A DNA stretch of 41,046 bases from an uncultured Lachnospiraceae bacterium (GCA_900551895.1 URXX01000013.1:1-41046), one strand, 5' to 3'. Shown: positions 1-7,465, numbered from the stretch's first letter. Program-made: numbers and translations. Notes: generated by a model not told the origin, from the sequence alone.

Positions 1-13
1 ACTCTCGTTAAAA
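1..13 (-). rRNA. 16S rRNA, extreme 5' end (cut by window edge)
   Basis: Read on the minus strand the window ends in AACGAGAGT, which matches the bases that precede TTGATCCTGGCTCAG at the start of bacterial 16S genes (the 27F primer site begins AGAGTTTGATC). The gene would continue beyond position 1. Tandem rRNA-type promoters and an rRNA-like leader directly upstream support this. The mature 5' end is estimated by analogy with Bacillus 16S and may be off by several bases. Confidence 0.75.
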
Positions 14-170
14 GTGTTTTCCCGTTCAAGAATCACTACTAGCAATTCTATCCCTTTTACTGTTTGGTTCGTCAGATCTCTCTGATTCGTTCTCTTTATT
101 TCTCTTAGAAATTTTCAGGTTCGTTGTCTATTGTTTAATTATCAATGTTCTGTTTTGTCGTTCTCTGTCG
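14..170 (-). promoter_or_regulatory. rRNA operon leader region
   Basis: This non-coding stretch lies between the rRNA promoters and the 16S start. It is rich in short inverted repeats, for example AATCAGA/TCTGACG around positions 75-95. On the minus strand it contains a GATAATTAAACAATAGACAACG segment near 115-142, of the kind found in Firmicutes rRNA leaders and thought to serve processing and antitermination. No coding sequence is supported here. The role is inferred from position. Confidence 0.55.
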
Positions 171-181
171 AACGCTAGATT

Positions 182-210
182 ATATTATCATAATCTTTTT
201 CGCTTGTCAA
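182..210 (-). promoter_or_regulatory. rRNA promoter, proximal (P2)
   Basis: On the minus strand there is a consensus -35 TTGACA (205-210), a 17-bp spacer and a -10 TAATAT (182-187). It sits in very AT-rich DNA just upstream of the 16S leader. Together with a near copy 83 bp upstream it forms a tandem pair typical of strong rRNA promoters. Confidence 0.75.
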
Positions 211-263
211 CAACTTTTTTATTTTTATTTTTTCAAGTTGTTGTTTTTCTCAAGTGCTTTGAT

Positions 264-293
264 ATATTATCATATCTCGCTCGCATCTGTCAA
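264..293 (-). promoter_or_regulatory. rRNA promoter, distal (P1)
   Basis: On the minus strand there is -35 TTGACA (288-293) and -10 TAATAT (264-269) with an 18-bp spacer. An alternative -10 one base over gives 17 bp. The sequence around it (GTTGACA, then TATGATAATAT) closely repeats that of the proximal promoter, which suggests duplication of a promoter unit. Confidence 0.7.
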
Positions 294-329
294 CATCTTT
301 TTGAAATTTATTTTTCAAAATTTCAAAAG

Positions 330-419
330 CGGAGAAAGAGGGATTCGAACCCTCGCGCCGCTATTAACGACCTACTCACTTTCCAGGCGAGCCCCTTCGG
401 CCAACTTGGGTATTTCTCC
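330..419 (-). tRNA. tRNA-Ser(GGA)
   Basis: The minus strand folds into a class II tRNA. The acceptor arms are GGAGAAA (413-419) and TTTCTCC (331-337), with discriminator G at 330. The anticodon loop CTGGAAA (380-386) carries GGA, and there is a long variable arm and a T-arm with GGTTCGAATCC. The anticodon reads UCC and UCU serine codons. CCA is not encoded. The gene lies between tRNA-Ser(TGA) and the rRNA promoters. Confidence 0.95.
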
Positions 420-436
420 CCGCTGCCCTTTTCAGT

Positions 437-465
437 AAAAAAACTATCAAATCATTGATAGTTTT
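437..465 (-). terminator. Hairpin with T-tract between the two tRNA-Ser genes
   Basis: An 11-bp perfect stem (440-450 with 455-465, loop 451-454) is followed on the minus strand by a run of about seven T. This fits an intrinsic terminator for tRNA-Ser(TGA). It could instead act as a processing or attenuation site if both tRNAs are co-transcribed, since I see no separate strong promoter for tRNA-Ser(GGA). Confidence 0.6.
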
Positions 466-469
466 CCAA

Positions 470-555
470 CGCAGAGGGTGGGATTCGAACCCACGCGCCC
501 TCTCGGACAAACGGTTTTCAAGACCGCCTCGTTATGACCACTTCGATACCTCTGC
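470..555 (-). tRNA. tRNA-Ser(TGA)
   Basis: This is a class II tRNA on the minus strand. The acceptor arms are GCAGAGG (549-555) and CCTCTGC (471-477), with discriminator G at 470. The anticodon loop TTGAAAA (515-521) has anticodon TGA, with a long variable arm and a T-loop GTTCGAATC. It decodes UCA and other UCN serine codons. CCA is not encoded. Confidence 0.95.
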
Positions 556-603
556 ATAACTTATTTATTTGTGTGTCACTTGTTTACCTCAGCGACAAGA
601 TGT

Positions 604-633
604 ATTCTAGCATATAGTACATTTCATTGTCAA
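604..633 (-). promoter_or_regulatory. Promoter of the tRNA-Ser genes
   Basis: On the minus strand there is -35 TTGACA (628-633), an 18-bp spacer and -10 TAGAAT (604-609) preceded by TGC (extended -10). The -35 box overlaps the TGA stop codon of the glycosylase gene that ends at 630, so the tRNA promoter is built into the end of the upstream operon. Confidence 0.75.
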
Positions 634-1136
634 CACTTTTTTTCACTTTTTTTATTTTTATTTATTATCCCCCATTCCGAGACTAAACGGTCAAGAGAAT
701 ATGCGGCATTCGCCGGACTTGTAGAAGGTAACTTTATGTCCTCTATATCTGTTTTATTCTGACAATATTTCCGATAAAGTCGGCTCGCTGTTCCGCCGTT
801 CGTATATATCTGTCTTATTTTTCCGGCGCTTAAAATCATTTCCAAATCATTCGGCACAACATTTTTAATACTGCTGTCACTTGAACCCTCTATATCACAG
901 GAGGCAATAACATCCCATATTGCAATATGGTTTTCTAAAAGCATTTTCTTCTTTTCTTCTATTGTACTTGGTATCTCCCAGTCGGTAACAGCGGCAATCA
1001 CTTTCCAAAACCTGTTTTGCGGATGATGATAGAAGAAGTTCCCCTCCCTTGATTTCACGGAAGGAAAACTCCCTAATATTAGTATTTCCGAATTTTCGTT
1101 AAATATAGGTTCTATATTATGTTCTTCTCTAGTCAT
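630..1136 (-). CDS. DNA-deoxyinosine (hypoxanthine) glycosylase, UDG superfamily
   Basis: The 168-residue protein resembles the short hypoxanthine-DNA glycosylase branch (family 6) of the uracil-DNA glycosylase superfamily. These enzymes remove deaminated adenine from DNA to start base excision repair. Visible motifs are the first catalytic loop LGSFPS (about residues 21-26), FFYHHPQNRFWKV (about 34-46), which forms the base pocket, and the C-terminal loop LPSTSPANA (about 136-144), which contacts DNA. The length fits the family. The start overlaps the end of ispD by 8 bp and has an AGAGG site upstream, so translation is probably coupled. It is the last gene of the long minus-strand operon and its stop codon lies inside the tRNA-Ser promoter. 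Confidence 0.85.
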   Translation of the reverse strand: MTREEHNIEPIFNENSEILILGSFPSVKSREGNFFYHHPQNRFWKVIAAVTDWEIPSTIEEKKKMLLENHIAIWDVIASCDIEGSSDSSIKNVVPNDLEMILSAGKIRQIYTNGGTASRLYRKYCQNKTDIEDIKLPSTSPANAAYSLDRLVSEWGIINKNKKSEKKC

Positions 1137-1836
1137 TATTTTTCCTCTTTAAAAATACTTTCGCTATATCCAAATCTTCCGGTGTAGTTATTTTTATATT
1201 TTCATAACTGCCCTCTACCAACTTCACCTTTTTGCCCAGCATTTTTTCCACAACCATAGCATCATCTGTCACCTGTGTATATCCCGATTGTATCATTTTT
1301 TCGTATGCTTCCTTTACCATGTCCGTCCGGAATACTTGTGGCGTCTGCACCTGCCAGACAAAACGGCGGTCGGGTGTTTTACTGATAAATTTTTCTTTAT
1401 CAACTATTTTTATCGTATCTTTGACGGGCATTCCCACTACACATGCTCCAAACCGGCATACCGCATCATAGGCTCTTTCCATGATTTCTTCGGATACGAA
1501 CGGTCTCGCTCCGTCATGGATAAACACATATCCCTGATGTGTGATTTCTCTCAGTCCGTTTAAAACCGAGTGGTAGCGTTCTTCCCCGCCCTCTGCGATT
1601 TTCCGAACTTTCGTGAAATGGTACTTTTCTACAATTTCTTTTTTGCAATATTCTTCCTGCCCTTTTCCTACCACAAGTACAATATCATCTATAACAGATG
1701 AATTTTGGAACGTTTCCAATGTATGACAGATAATTTCTTTTCCGTCCAACTGAATATATTGCTTTTGTATAGTTGTTCCCATGCGTTTTCCCTGCCCTGC
1801 CGACAATACAATCGCAGTACATGTTTTTTTGTTCAT
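1129..1836 (-). CDS. ispD: 2-C-methyl-D-erythritol 4-phosphate cytidylyltransferase
   Basis: IspD joins CTP and methylerythritol phosphate to give CDP-methylerythritol, the third step of the non-mevalonate isoprenoid pathway. The 235 residues match the usual length. The nucleotide-binding loop VLSAGQGKRMG (about residues 11-21) and the metal/substrate segment FIHDGARPFV (about 105-114) are intact, as is the TPQVFR segment near 165. It starts one base after the tsaD stop and overlaps the glycosylase gene downstream. No other isoprenoid gene is in the window, so its place in this tRNA-maintenance operon is probably for shared expression rather than pathway grouping. Confidence 0.95.
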   Translation of the reverse strand: MNKKTCTAIVLSAGQGKRMGTTIQKQYIQLDGKEIICHTLETFQNSSVIDDIVLVVGKGQEEYCKKEIVEKYHFTKVRKIAEGGEERYHSVLNGLREITHQGYVFIHDGARPFVSEEIMERAYDAVCRFGACVVGMPVKDTIKIVDKEKFISKTPDRRFVWQVQTPQVFRTDMVKEAYEKMIQSGYTQVTDDAMVVEKMLGKKVKLVEGSYENIKITTPEDLDIAKVFLKRKNND

Positions 1837-1837
1837 T

Positions 1838-2866
1838 TTACCGCTCTCCTAATTTTAAATTTGGCACTGCGTTTAAGTCCCAGCCGTGACGTGTGCCTTT
1901 TAAATATTCATAGTGCGCCGCCACGCCTATCATTGCCGCATTATCCGTACAAAAAATAGGAGACGGATAGTAAAATTCTATTCCTTTTTTCTCACAGGCA
2001 TCCTTCATCGCCTGACGAAGTGTGCTATTTGAAGCCACCCCTCCCGCTATCGCAAGTTTTTTCATACCATATTCGTCAACCGCACGCATGGCATTTTCTA
2101 CCAACACGTCCGTTACTGCCTTTTGGAAAGATGCAGCAATATCTGCCTGATTAAATGTTTCCCCTTTCATCTGACAGCCGTTGATATAATTTAACACCGC
2201 TGATTTCACCCCGCTGAAACTAAAGTCATACGGTGCGTCATTGATATGAGCCTTCGGAAATGTAATTGCATTCGGATTTCCTTCTTTTGACAATTTATCA
2301 ATCTTTGGTCCGCCCGGATATCCCAAGCCAATCGCACGGGCAACTTTGTCAAATGCTTCTCCCGCCGCATCATCTCTTGTCCGTCCGATAATTTCATATT
2401 CCCCGTAATCTTTCACACATACTAAATGCGTATGTCCGCCCGAAACAACAAGGCAGATAAACGGTGGTTCTAACTCTTTATTTTCAATAAAGTTAGCAGA
2501 AATATGCCCCTCTATATGATGTACGCCAATCAACTGTTTTCCCGTTGCATATGCAATGGCTTTCGCTTCTGCTACACCCACTAAAAGCGCACCTACAAGT
2601 CCCGGTCCGTATGTGACACCGATTGCATCTATATCATCTAAAGTAACATTTGCTTCTTCCAAAGCCTCCTCAATTACCTGATTAATTTTCTCAATATGCT
2701 TTCTCGATGCAATTTCAGGCACAACTCCTCCATATAATTTATGCAGTTCAATCTGCGATGAAATAACGTTTGACAACACTTCTCTTCCGTTTTTTACAAC
2801 TGCTGCCGCCGTTTCATCACATGAACTTTCTATCGCTAATATTAAAACGTCTTTTGTTTCACTCAT
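1838..2866 (-). CDS. tsaD: tRNA N6-adenosine threonylcarbamoyltransferase
   Basis: TsaD transfers threonylcarbamoyl from the AMP adduct to A37 of ANN-decoding tRNAs (t6A), working with TsaB and TsaE, which are encoded upstream in the same operon. The protein shows the ASKHA-fold start ILAIESSCDETAAAVV, the metal-binding HHIEGH segment (about residue 115) and the SGGHTHL and GGVASN nucleotide loops. I place the start at MSETKD (2866), giving 342 residues: GAGGAG lies 7 bases upstream, whereas a start at 2890 would overlap rnz and lacks a good site. The gap to rnz is 10 bp and to ispD 1 bp. Confidence 0.95.
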   Translation of the reverse strand: MSETKDVLILAIESSCDETAAAVVKNGREVLSNVISSQIELHKLYGGVVPEIASRKHIEKINQVIEEALEEANVTLDDIDAIGVTYGPGLVGALLVGVAEAKAIAYATGKQLIGVHHIEGHISANFIENKELEPPFICLVVSGGHTHLVCVKDYGEYEIIGRTRDDAAGEAFDKVARAIGLGYPGGPKIDKLSKEGNPNAITFPKAHINDAPYDFSFSGVKSAVLNYINGCQMKGETFNQADIAASFQKAVTDVLVENAMRAVDEYGMKKLAIAGGVASNSTLRQAMKDACEKKGIEFYYPSPIFCTDNAAMIGVAAHYEYLKGTRHGWDLNAVPNLKLGER

Positions 2867-2876
2867 AACTTCTCCT

Positions 2877-3788
2877 CTATTCTTCTGCAAATTCCAGTGT
2901 CACGGACATACGGTCTTTCCCCGCTTTTGCATTTGGAAAAATATTTTTCACATCATCTATAAATTCTTCCGGTTTTGTCAAAGAAGGACTATAGTGGGTA
3001 AGCCACATTTCTTTTACGTCAGCCTCTTTCGCAAGTTTTCCCGCCTCCGTAAAAGTCATGTGTTTATATTCCACCGCTTTTGCCGCCTTTTCTTTCTCTC
3101 CATACATTCCCTCACAGATAAATAAATCTGCTTTTGCCGCATGTGTTCTGATAGATTCCGTCGGTCTTGTGTCTGTCGTATAAGTCAGTTTAATCCCTTT
3201 TCTCTGTTCGCCCAACACCATATCCGGCGTATAAATTTTCCCATTTTCCTCTATCGTGTCGCCGCGTTGCAAAAATCTCCAATACTGTTTCGGTATTTCC
3301 TGCTCTACGGCACGTTTTACGTCAAATTTGCCGACACGGTCTATTTCCAGCGTATATCCGTAGCAAAGTACGTTGTGATTTACACGAAACGCCGTCAAAC
3401 GATAACCGTTTAATGTAAAAGTCTGTTCCGCCCCCTCAATTTCTACATAATGAATCGGAAACGGTAACTCAGGCGCAATTACACGCAGCGCCGACACAAC
3501 TCTTTCTAACCCTTTCGGACCGATTAACGTAAGCGGTTCTTTTCTGTCTGCGTTTCCCATTGTCAATAAAAGTCCCGGCAACCCGCTTATATGATCACCG
3601 TGATAATGGGTAAAGCAGATGACATCTATCGGCTTAAAACTCCAGCCTTTTTCTTTGATTGCTATCTGTGTTCCTTCACCGCAGTCAATTAAAAGACTGC
3701 TGCCGTTAAATCTCGTCATAAGCGAAGTCAACCAGCGATAAGGAAGCGGCATCATCCCCCCGCTTCCTAACAAACATACATCTAACAT
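2877..3788 (-). CDS. rnz: Ribonuclease Z
   Basis: RNase Z is a metallo-beta-lactamase-fold endonuclease that cuts the 3' trailer of tRNA precursors, especially those without encoded CCA. Both tRNA genes in this window lack CCA. The zinc motif THYHGDH is at about residues 60-66. Further metal ligands are visible in the FRVNHN region (about 135), in TYTTDTRPT (about 203) and in WLTHYSPS near the C-terminus. At 303 residues it has normal length for the short ElaC type. It lies 10 bp downstream of the small CxxC gene and 10 bp upstream of tsaD. Confidence 0.93.
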   Translation of the reverse strand: MLDVCLLGSGGMMPLPYRWLTSLMTRFNGSSLLIDCGEGTQIAIKEKGWSFKPIDVICFTHYHGDHISGLPGLLLTMGNADRKEPLTLIGPKGLERVVSALRVIAPELPFPIHYVEIEGAEQTFTLNGYRLTAFRVNHNVLCYGYTLEIDRVGKFDVKRAVEQEIPKQYWRFLQRGDTIEENGKIYTPDMVLGEQRKGIKLTYTTDTRPTESIRTHAAKADLFICEGMYGEKEKAAKAVEYKHMTFTEAGKLAKEADVKEMWLTHYSPSLTKPEEFIDDVKNIFPNAKAGKDRMSVTLEFAEE

Positions 3789-3798
3789 TCTTTTCTCC

Positions 3799-4029
3799 TT
3801 ACCGTTGTTCTACAGGAATAAGAAAAGTTGCGGTAAATTCATCATAACATTGCTCACACAAATCAAACGAATGCAGTTCATTATCTTTTTCGGACGGGTA
3901 ACCCCACCTTTTCTCGATTTGAAGCATATCCTCTGTAAGCCTTCCGTTTTCCACAACAATTTCTTTTCCACATTTATTACAAATCACTTTTTTTACTTCT
4001 AAAATTTCTTTTGTTTCATATTGTTTCAT
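3799..4029 (-). CDS. Small CxxC-CxxC protein (putative zinc ribbon), unknown function
   Basis: The 76-residue protein contains CNKCGK near residue 17 and CEQCYDE near residue 58, a four-cysteine layout that probably binds zinc. I do not recognise a specific function. The start at MKQYETKE (4029) is chosen because AGGAGG lies 7 bases upstream; a longer reading frame from 4131 has no such site. The 111-bp gap to rimI holds a TATAAT (4078-4083, minus strand) with no convincing -35, so an internal promoter is possible. It is followed by rnz after 10 bp. Confidence 0.75.
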   Translation of the reverse strand: MKQYETKEILEVKKVICNKCGKEIVVENGRLTEDMLQIEKRWGYPSEKDNELHSFDLCEQCYDEFTATFLIPVEQR

Positions 4030-4140
4030 ACAATTCCTCCTGCGAATGCCTAACCTATTGTTTTCAGGTACGCATTCATTATAACCTGTTGTATGTCCCA
4101 ATCCCAGCGGGAACTGTTTCCATATCTGCAAGTTTTTCTC

Positions 4141-4587
4141 TTATTTCGGTGAAATTGTTTTACTCATTAAAACCGCATTTTCCATTGGGTTTTCGTAAAA
4201 ATTTCTTCGGATAGCGTCCTCGACAAATTTCTGTTTTGTATAAAAGTTTCTCGCCGTCACGTTGCTTTCACGAACTTCAAGAAGCATCCTTGCTATATTC
4301 TGCTCAAGGCATTTTTGCTCTGTCTTTTCTAGCAGTCTTCTGCCTACCCCTTCATGCCTTTTCTTCTCACAAACCGCTATTTTTGCAATTTCCGCCTCGT
4401 CAAGCACACAATAAACGATGCAATATCCTACAATTTGTTTCTCTTCTTCTGCCACAAACACAAAAGAATGAGGCTCTCTCCATGTTTCTTCAATTCCCGC
4501 CTTTGTCCATGCATCTTTAAATATTTCTTTTTCCAGTTTCGCTATCTGCTCACTGTCTTTTTCTTCCATTTTCCGAAAAATTATCAT
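4141..4587 (-). CDS. rimI: Ribosomal protein S18-alanine N-acetyltransferase
   Basis: This is a GNAT-fold acetyltransferase of 148 residues. The acetyl-CoA loop is seen as CEKKRHEGVGRRLLEK (about residues 72-87), and the conserved LLEVRESNVTARNFYTKQKF (about 100-120) is the hallmark of RimI. RimI acetylates the N-terminal alanine of S18. It overlaps the tsaB stop by 4 bp (ATGA), and tsaB-rimI-tsaD adjacency is common in Firmicutes, which supports the call. The 3' end is followed by a 111-bp gap. Confidence 0.92.
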   Translation of the reverse strand: MIIFRKMEEKDSEQIAKLEKEIFKDAWTKAGIEETWREPHSFVFVAEEEKQIVGYCIVYCVLDEAEIAKIAVCEKKRHEGVGRRLLEKTEQKCLEQNIARMLLEVRESNVTARNFYTKQKFVEDAIRRNFYENPMENAVLMSKTISPK

Positions 4588-5306
4588 GCGTTTTTTGTTT
4601 CCTTCGCTTTTTCTCTCTCATTTCTTTCTCTTTCTGCCTGTGAAACTCGAAGATAATCCGGCTGATGTTCCCTTGCCGTCTCTGTTTTTCCCTGTTTAAA
4701 ATATTCAATGCCTAAAAGACCTACAGAGGACGCTCTTTGGCGATTCATGTTTGCCGGAGCAAATGTAAACGGTATGGAAAGTCCTTCTCTTAAGCAGTCC
4801 GCATACACCGGAACACCGTCTCCTAAGAAAACAACTTCTTCTCCCATTTCATTTAATTTCTGTATCAATTCATCAACGGCAATCGCTGTCTGGTCTTCCA
4901 AAACTTTCAATTCGCCCTCTTCAAAACGGTATATCCCTGTATATACCTGTTTTCTTCTCGCGTCCATAATCGGACAGATTACGGCTGAACTGCCATATAA
5001 GTTATACGCCATTCCCTCCAAAGTCGGAATGTGAATAAGCGGTTTATTCAATGCCAGTCCAAGTCCTTTTGCCGTTGCCGAACCGATTCTCAGTCCGGTG
5101 AAGGAACCCGGTCCTCCCGCAACCGCTATGGCATCTATCGACTGTAAACCCATATCTGTCATTTTCACAATCTCATCTAACATCGGAAGCAACGTCTGTG
5201 AATGTGTCTTTTTATAATTGACAGTGTATTCCGCAACTGTCTGCTCCTCCTCTACAATGGCAACCGATGCCACAAGCCCTGAACTGTCCAACGCCAATAT
5301 TCGCAT
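4584..5306 (-). CDS. tsaB: t6A complex subunit, TsaD-binding ASKHA protein
   Basis: TsaB is an inactive ASKHA-fold partner that dimerises with TsaD and recruits TsaE during t6A synthesis. Diagnostic sequence: MRILALDSSG at the N-terminus, then GGPGSFTGLRIGSATAKGLG (about residues 64-83) and a MDARRKQVYTG segment (about 114-124). The 240 residues are typical. It begins 4 bp after the tsaE stop and overlaps rimI by 4 bp, so the three genes are translationally linked. The C-terminal tail is rich in Glu and Lys. Confidence 0.94.
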   Translation of the reverse strand: MRILALDSSGLVASVAIVEEEQTVAEYTVNYKKTHSQTLLPMLDEIVKMTDMGLQSIDAIAVAGGPGSFTGLRIGSATAKGLGLALNKPLIHIPTLEGMAYNLYGSSAVICPIMDARRKQVYTGIYRFEEGELKVLEDQTAIAVDELIQKLNEMGEEVVFLGDGVPVYADCLREGLSIPFTFAPANMNRQRASSVGLLGIEYFKQGKTETAREHQPDYLRVSQAERERNEREKAKETKNA

Positions 5307-5310
5307 ATCA

Positions 5311-5739
5311 TTACTCCCTTTCCGTAATTGTTATTTTTCGATAGTCAAATCCTTTTTCCAAATCTTTCTCGATAGTAATTTCCCGTCTTTTCTTTGGAAG
5401 AATTTCCTCAATTAAATTCGACCATTCAATCAGACTTACGCCTTGTCCGTAAATATAGTCTTCGTATCCGATTTCGTCCATTTCCTCCACATCACCTATG
5501 CGATATACGTCAAAATGGTAAAACGGTAATCGTCCTTCCTCATACACCTGTACGATTGTAAATGTGGGACTGCTAATCGGTTCATCAATTTCCAGCCCTT
5601 TTGCCAGCCCCTGCGTAAATACGGTTTTCCCTACTCCCAAATCTCCGATAAGAGTATACACATCGCCCGCTTTTGCTTCTTTCCCAATCCGTACACCTAA
5701 TTCAAATGTTTCTTTCGCATTGTTTGTTTCTATTATCAT
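5311..5739 (-). CDS. tsaE: t6A complex ATPase
   Basis: TsaE is a small P-loop ATPase that drives turnover of the TsaB-TsaD-TsaE complex. The Walker A motif GDLGVGKTVFTQG is at about residues 33-45, followed by SSPTF (about 57-61), the FHFDVYR-like segment YHFDVYRI (about 75) and a LIEWSNLIEE segment (about 104). At 142 residues it has standard length. It lies 13 bp after the YcxB-like gene with an AAAGGAAG site upstream. tsaC, the remaining t6A gene, is not in this window. Confidence 0.95.
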   Translation of the reverse strand: MIIETNNAKETFELGVRIGKEAKAGDVYTLIGDLGVGKTVFTQGLAKGLEIDEPISSPTFTIVQVYEEGRLPFYHFDVYRIGDVEEMDEIGYEDYIYGQGVSLIEWSNLIEEILPKKRREITIEKDLEKGFDYRKITITERE

Positions 5740-5752
5740 CGTTCTTCCTTTT

Positions 5753-6259
5753 CTATCTTGTATGTCTGATTTTCACTCTTTTTGCAGGTACGTTTTTAGA
5801 AATCATCTCCACTACTTTCATATAATCATCTCCCATTGCCTCCCTCGGCAAAATAATTGCACGTACACGAGTGATATATAAAATAAGAGAGTTGCTTGTG
5901 GAAACAACTTTTGCAAAGTCTTTCCATTCATTTAACGCACTTTCTTCATTCTGTGAAACCATAATTCCTTTTTCAGAAATTTCATATTCCAACGGTTCTT
6001 GGAACATCGGTGTATTTTTCACCTGATTTTTCGCCGTTGCTTTCAATGTCATCGGCGCTGACATCAGCACAAATACGGATATGGCAAAGAAAAGAATCGC
6101 CGTCTGTAAATCTCCCGCAGTTCCCTTCGCCACAGCAACGCCCAATAAGAGAACGCCTAAAATCGCCCCCACAAGCCCTGTCATACTCGTATAATTATGA
6201 TACAACAAAAAATTATACATGATTTTGTCCGTCATCTTTACTTTAAATTTTACTGTCAT
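5753..6259 (-). CDS. YcxB-like membrane protein
   Basis: The 168 residues have two hydrophobic segments (about 28-48 and 52-72) near the N-terminus, followed by a soluble beta-rich tail containing YEISEKGIMVSQNEESALNEW (about 95-115). This layout matches the YcxB family of uncharacterised Firmicutes membrane proteins, where a PH-like domain follows two membrane helices. It is the first gene of the operon, directly behind a good promoter at 6307-6335, and lies 13 bp before tsaE. The function is unknown; its link with t6A genes may only reflect shared transcription. Confidence 0.7.
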   Translation of the reverse strand: MTVKFKVKMTDKIMYNFLLYHNYTSMTGLVGAILGVLLLGVAVAKGTAGDLQTAILFFAISVFVLMSAPMTLKATAKNQVKNTPMFQEPLEYEISEKGIMVSQNEESALNEWKDFAKVVSTSNSLILYITRVRAIILPREAMGDDYMKVVEMISKNVPAKRVKIRHTR

Positions 6260-6296
6260 CTTTCTTCCCTACCATTTCTTTTGAACTAAAATAGAT

Positions 6297-6335
6297 GTGC
6301 CATAAAATTATAGCACACCTATACATTCGTTACAA
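6297..6335 (-). promoter_or_regulatory. Promoter of the YcxB-tsaEB-rimI-rnz-tsaD-ispD operon, with overlapping palindrome
   Basis: On the minus strand there is -35 TTGTAA (6330-6335), a 17-bp spacer and -10 TATAAT (6307-6312) preceded by TGC (extended -10). A 20-bp inverted repeat with one mismatched pair, GTGCCATAAAATTATAGCAC (6297-6316), covers the -10 box. It could be an operator or a weak hairpin at the end of pstA transcription on the other side. Confidence 0.65.
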
Positions 6336-6345
6336 CTTTGCCCTC

Positions 6346-6681
6346 TTAAATTTTCCAAAACTCTGCCACATCGACAACAAAAACAATCGCTCCGCCCGCT
6401 TCAACTTTAATCGGCGTGTACGCATAATTCGGTATCTGCATACCTTCGCTCAAATAAGGCGTTACAATCTCAACTTCCTCTCTTTTTGCACAGGTTTCTT
6501 TTAAAATATCCATAACTTCCTGCACTTTATCATCCTCTGTTCCTATCATCAATGTACAGTTATCTTTGCGTAAAAAGCCTCCCGAACTTGATAATTTTGT
6601 TACTCCGAAGTTTTTCTTGTTTAATTCTTTTGCCGCACCTTTGGCGTCCTCAGCGTGTACAACTGCAAATATCAGTTTCAT
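6346..6681 (-). CDS. pstA: Cyclic-di-AMP receptor PstA/DarA
   Basis: The 111-residue protein matches the PII-like c-di-AMP receptor family (PstA/DarA): MKLIFAVVHAEDA at the start, a glycine-rich FLRKDNCTLMIG segment (about 39-50) and the GGAIVFVVDVAEF C-terminus. These trimeric cytoplasmic proteins bind c-di-AMP, linked in other species to cell wall and osmotic control. I choose the ATG at 6681 because GAGGAG lies 8 bases upstream; the GTG at 6690 is too close to it. It is 64 bp downstream of ribU and probably has its own promoter. Confidence 0.87.
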   Translation of the reverse strand: MKLIFAVVHAEDAKGAAKELNKKNFGVTKLSSSGGFLRKDNCTLMIGTEDDKVQEVMDILKETCAKREEVEIVTPYLSEGMQIPNYAYTPIKVEAGGAIVFVVDVAEFWKI

Positions 6682-6723
6682 TTCTATCACTCCTCGCTTA
6701 TTTTCCGGATTTTCTTACTTATT

Positions 6724-6752
6724 ATTATAACACATTTTCTTCCAATTATCTC
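6724..6752 (-). promoter_or_regulatory. Possible extended -10 promoter for pstA
   Basis: The minus strand carries TGTTATAAT, an extended -10 (TATAAT at 6724-6729), between ribU and pstA. The -35 region (GAGATA, about 6747-6752) is poor. It would lie about 40 bases upstream of the pstA start. I see no hairpin terminator after ribU, so read-through is also likely. Confidence 0.45.
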
Positions 6753-7348
6753 TTCATTTTAAAGATAGGACTGATTTTTTTATAAATCAATAAAACAATG
6801 ACAGACACCATAATTCCTTTTAATAAATTAAACGGCGCAACGGCAAAAATAACAAACGTTGCCAAACTCGTTATGGATTGATTTACTTCCGTTCCCATTT
6901 GAACAAGACTGTCAATCGGAAGTTCAAAAGCATTTGCGTAAACCGGTAAAAGTATATACGCATTCAGGAAGCAGCCCAATACGGTCATACAGCCCGTTCC
7001 CACTGCCATACCGATAAACGCACCCTTTTTCGTCTTAATCTGATGATAAATAATTCCCGCCGGAACACTTAACCCACAGCCGATGAGAAAATTCGCCATA
7101 TCCCCAACACCTGCGGTTGTCGTTCCACTGATAAGCATATTTAACAATACTTTGATAAATTCTATCGCTACGCTCGCCAGCGGCCCGAGTGCAAAACTTC
7201 CTATTAAGACAGGTATCTCGCTGAAATCAATCTGATAAAACGCGGGTGCAAACGGCAAAGGTATCTCAAACTGCATTAAGATGACAGCCACAGCCGACAG
7301 CATTCCTATACTTACCAACGTTCTTGCATTTACTTTTTTTCTCTTCAT
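6746..7348 (-). CDS. ribU: ECF transporter S component, riboflavin-specific
   Basis: The 200-residue membrane protein has about six hydrophobic helices. Segments typical of RibU are SIGMLSAVAVILMQFEIPLP at the N-terminus, FAPAFYQIDFSEIPVLIGSF (about 36-55) and the NMLISGTTTAGVGDMANF loop (about 70-88). RibU captures riboflavin and works with the shared EcfA/A'/T module, which is not encoded here. The specificity call is strengthened by the FMN riboswitch directly upstream. The start is set at MKRKKV (7348): AGGAG lies 5 bases upstream, while the longer frame from 7405 would run through the riboswitch. Confidence 0.9.
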   Translation of the reverse strand: MKRKKVNARTLVSIGMLSAVAVILMQFEIPLPFAPAFYQIDFSEIPVLIGSFALGPLASVAIEFIKVLLNMLISGTTTAGVGDMANFLIGCGLSVPAGIIYHQIKTKKGAFIGMAVGTGCMTVLGCFLNAYILLPVYANAFELPIDSLVQMGTEVNQSITSLATFVIFAVAPFNLLKGIMVSVIVLLIYKKISPIFKMKR

Positions 7349-7355
7349 ATTCTCT

Positions 7356-7465
7356 CCTTCTCTCTTCCAGACTTTACTGTCGGTTTTGGACTTACACCAA
7401 ATCAACTATTCTCATAGTTCGCGGACTGTCACCGCCGGTAATGAATTTCACATATCCCTGAAGAA
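7356..7465 (-). promoter_or_regulatory. FMN riboswitch (RFN element)
   Basis: On the minus strand, in order, there are TTCTTCAGGG (about 7456-7465), GTGAAATTCATTACCGGCGG, TGACAGTCCGCGA, GATTTGGTGTAAGTCCA, AACCGACAGTAAAGTCTGG and AAGAGAGAAG. These are the conserved blocks of the FMN aptamer. The 3' end of the element runs into the AGGAG site of ribU (7354-7358), so ligand binding probably hides the ribosome binding site; I see no separate terminator hairpin. High FMN would lower riboflavin import. Confidence 0.95.

Noticed and set aside
145..458. Open frames of 84-97 codons across 145-458
   Set aside because: They run through the rRNA promoters and tRNA-Ser(GGA) on the other strand, have no ribosome binding site, and consist of low-complexity Phe/Leu/Tyr sequence.
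7349..7405. N-terminal extension of ribU from an upstream ATG
   Set aside because: It would translate the FMN riboswitch; the ATG at 7348 has a proper AGGAG site and yields a normal RibU length.
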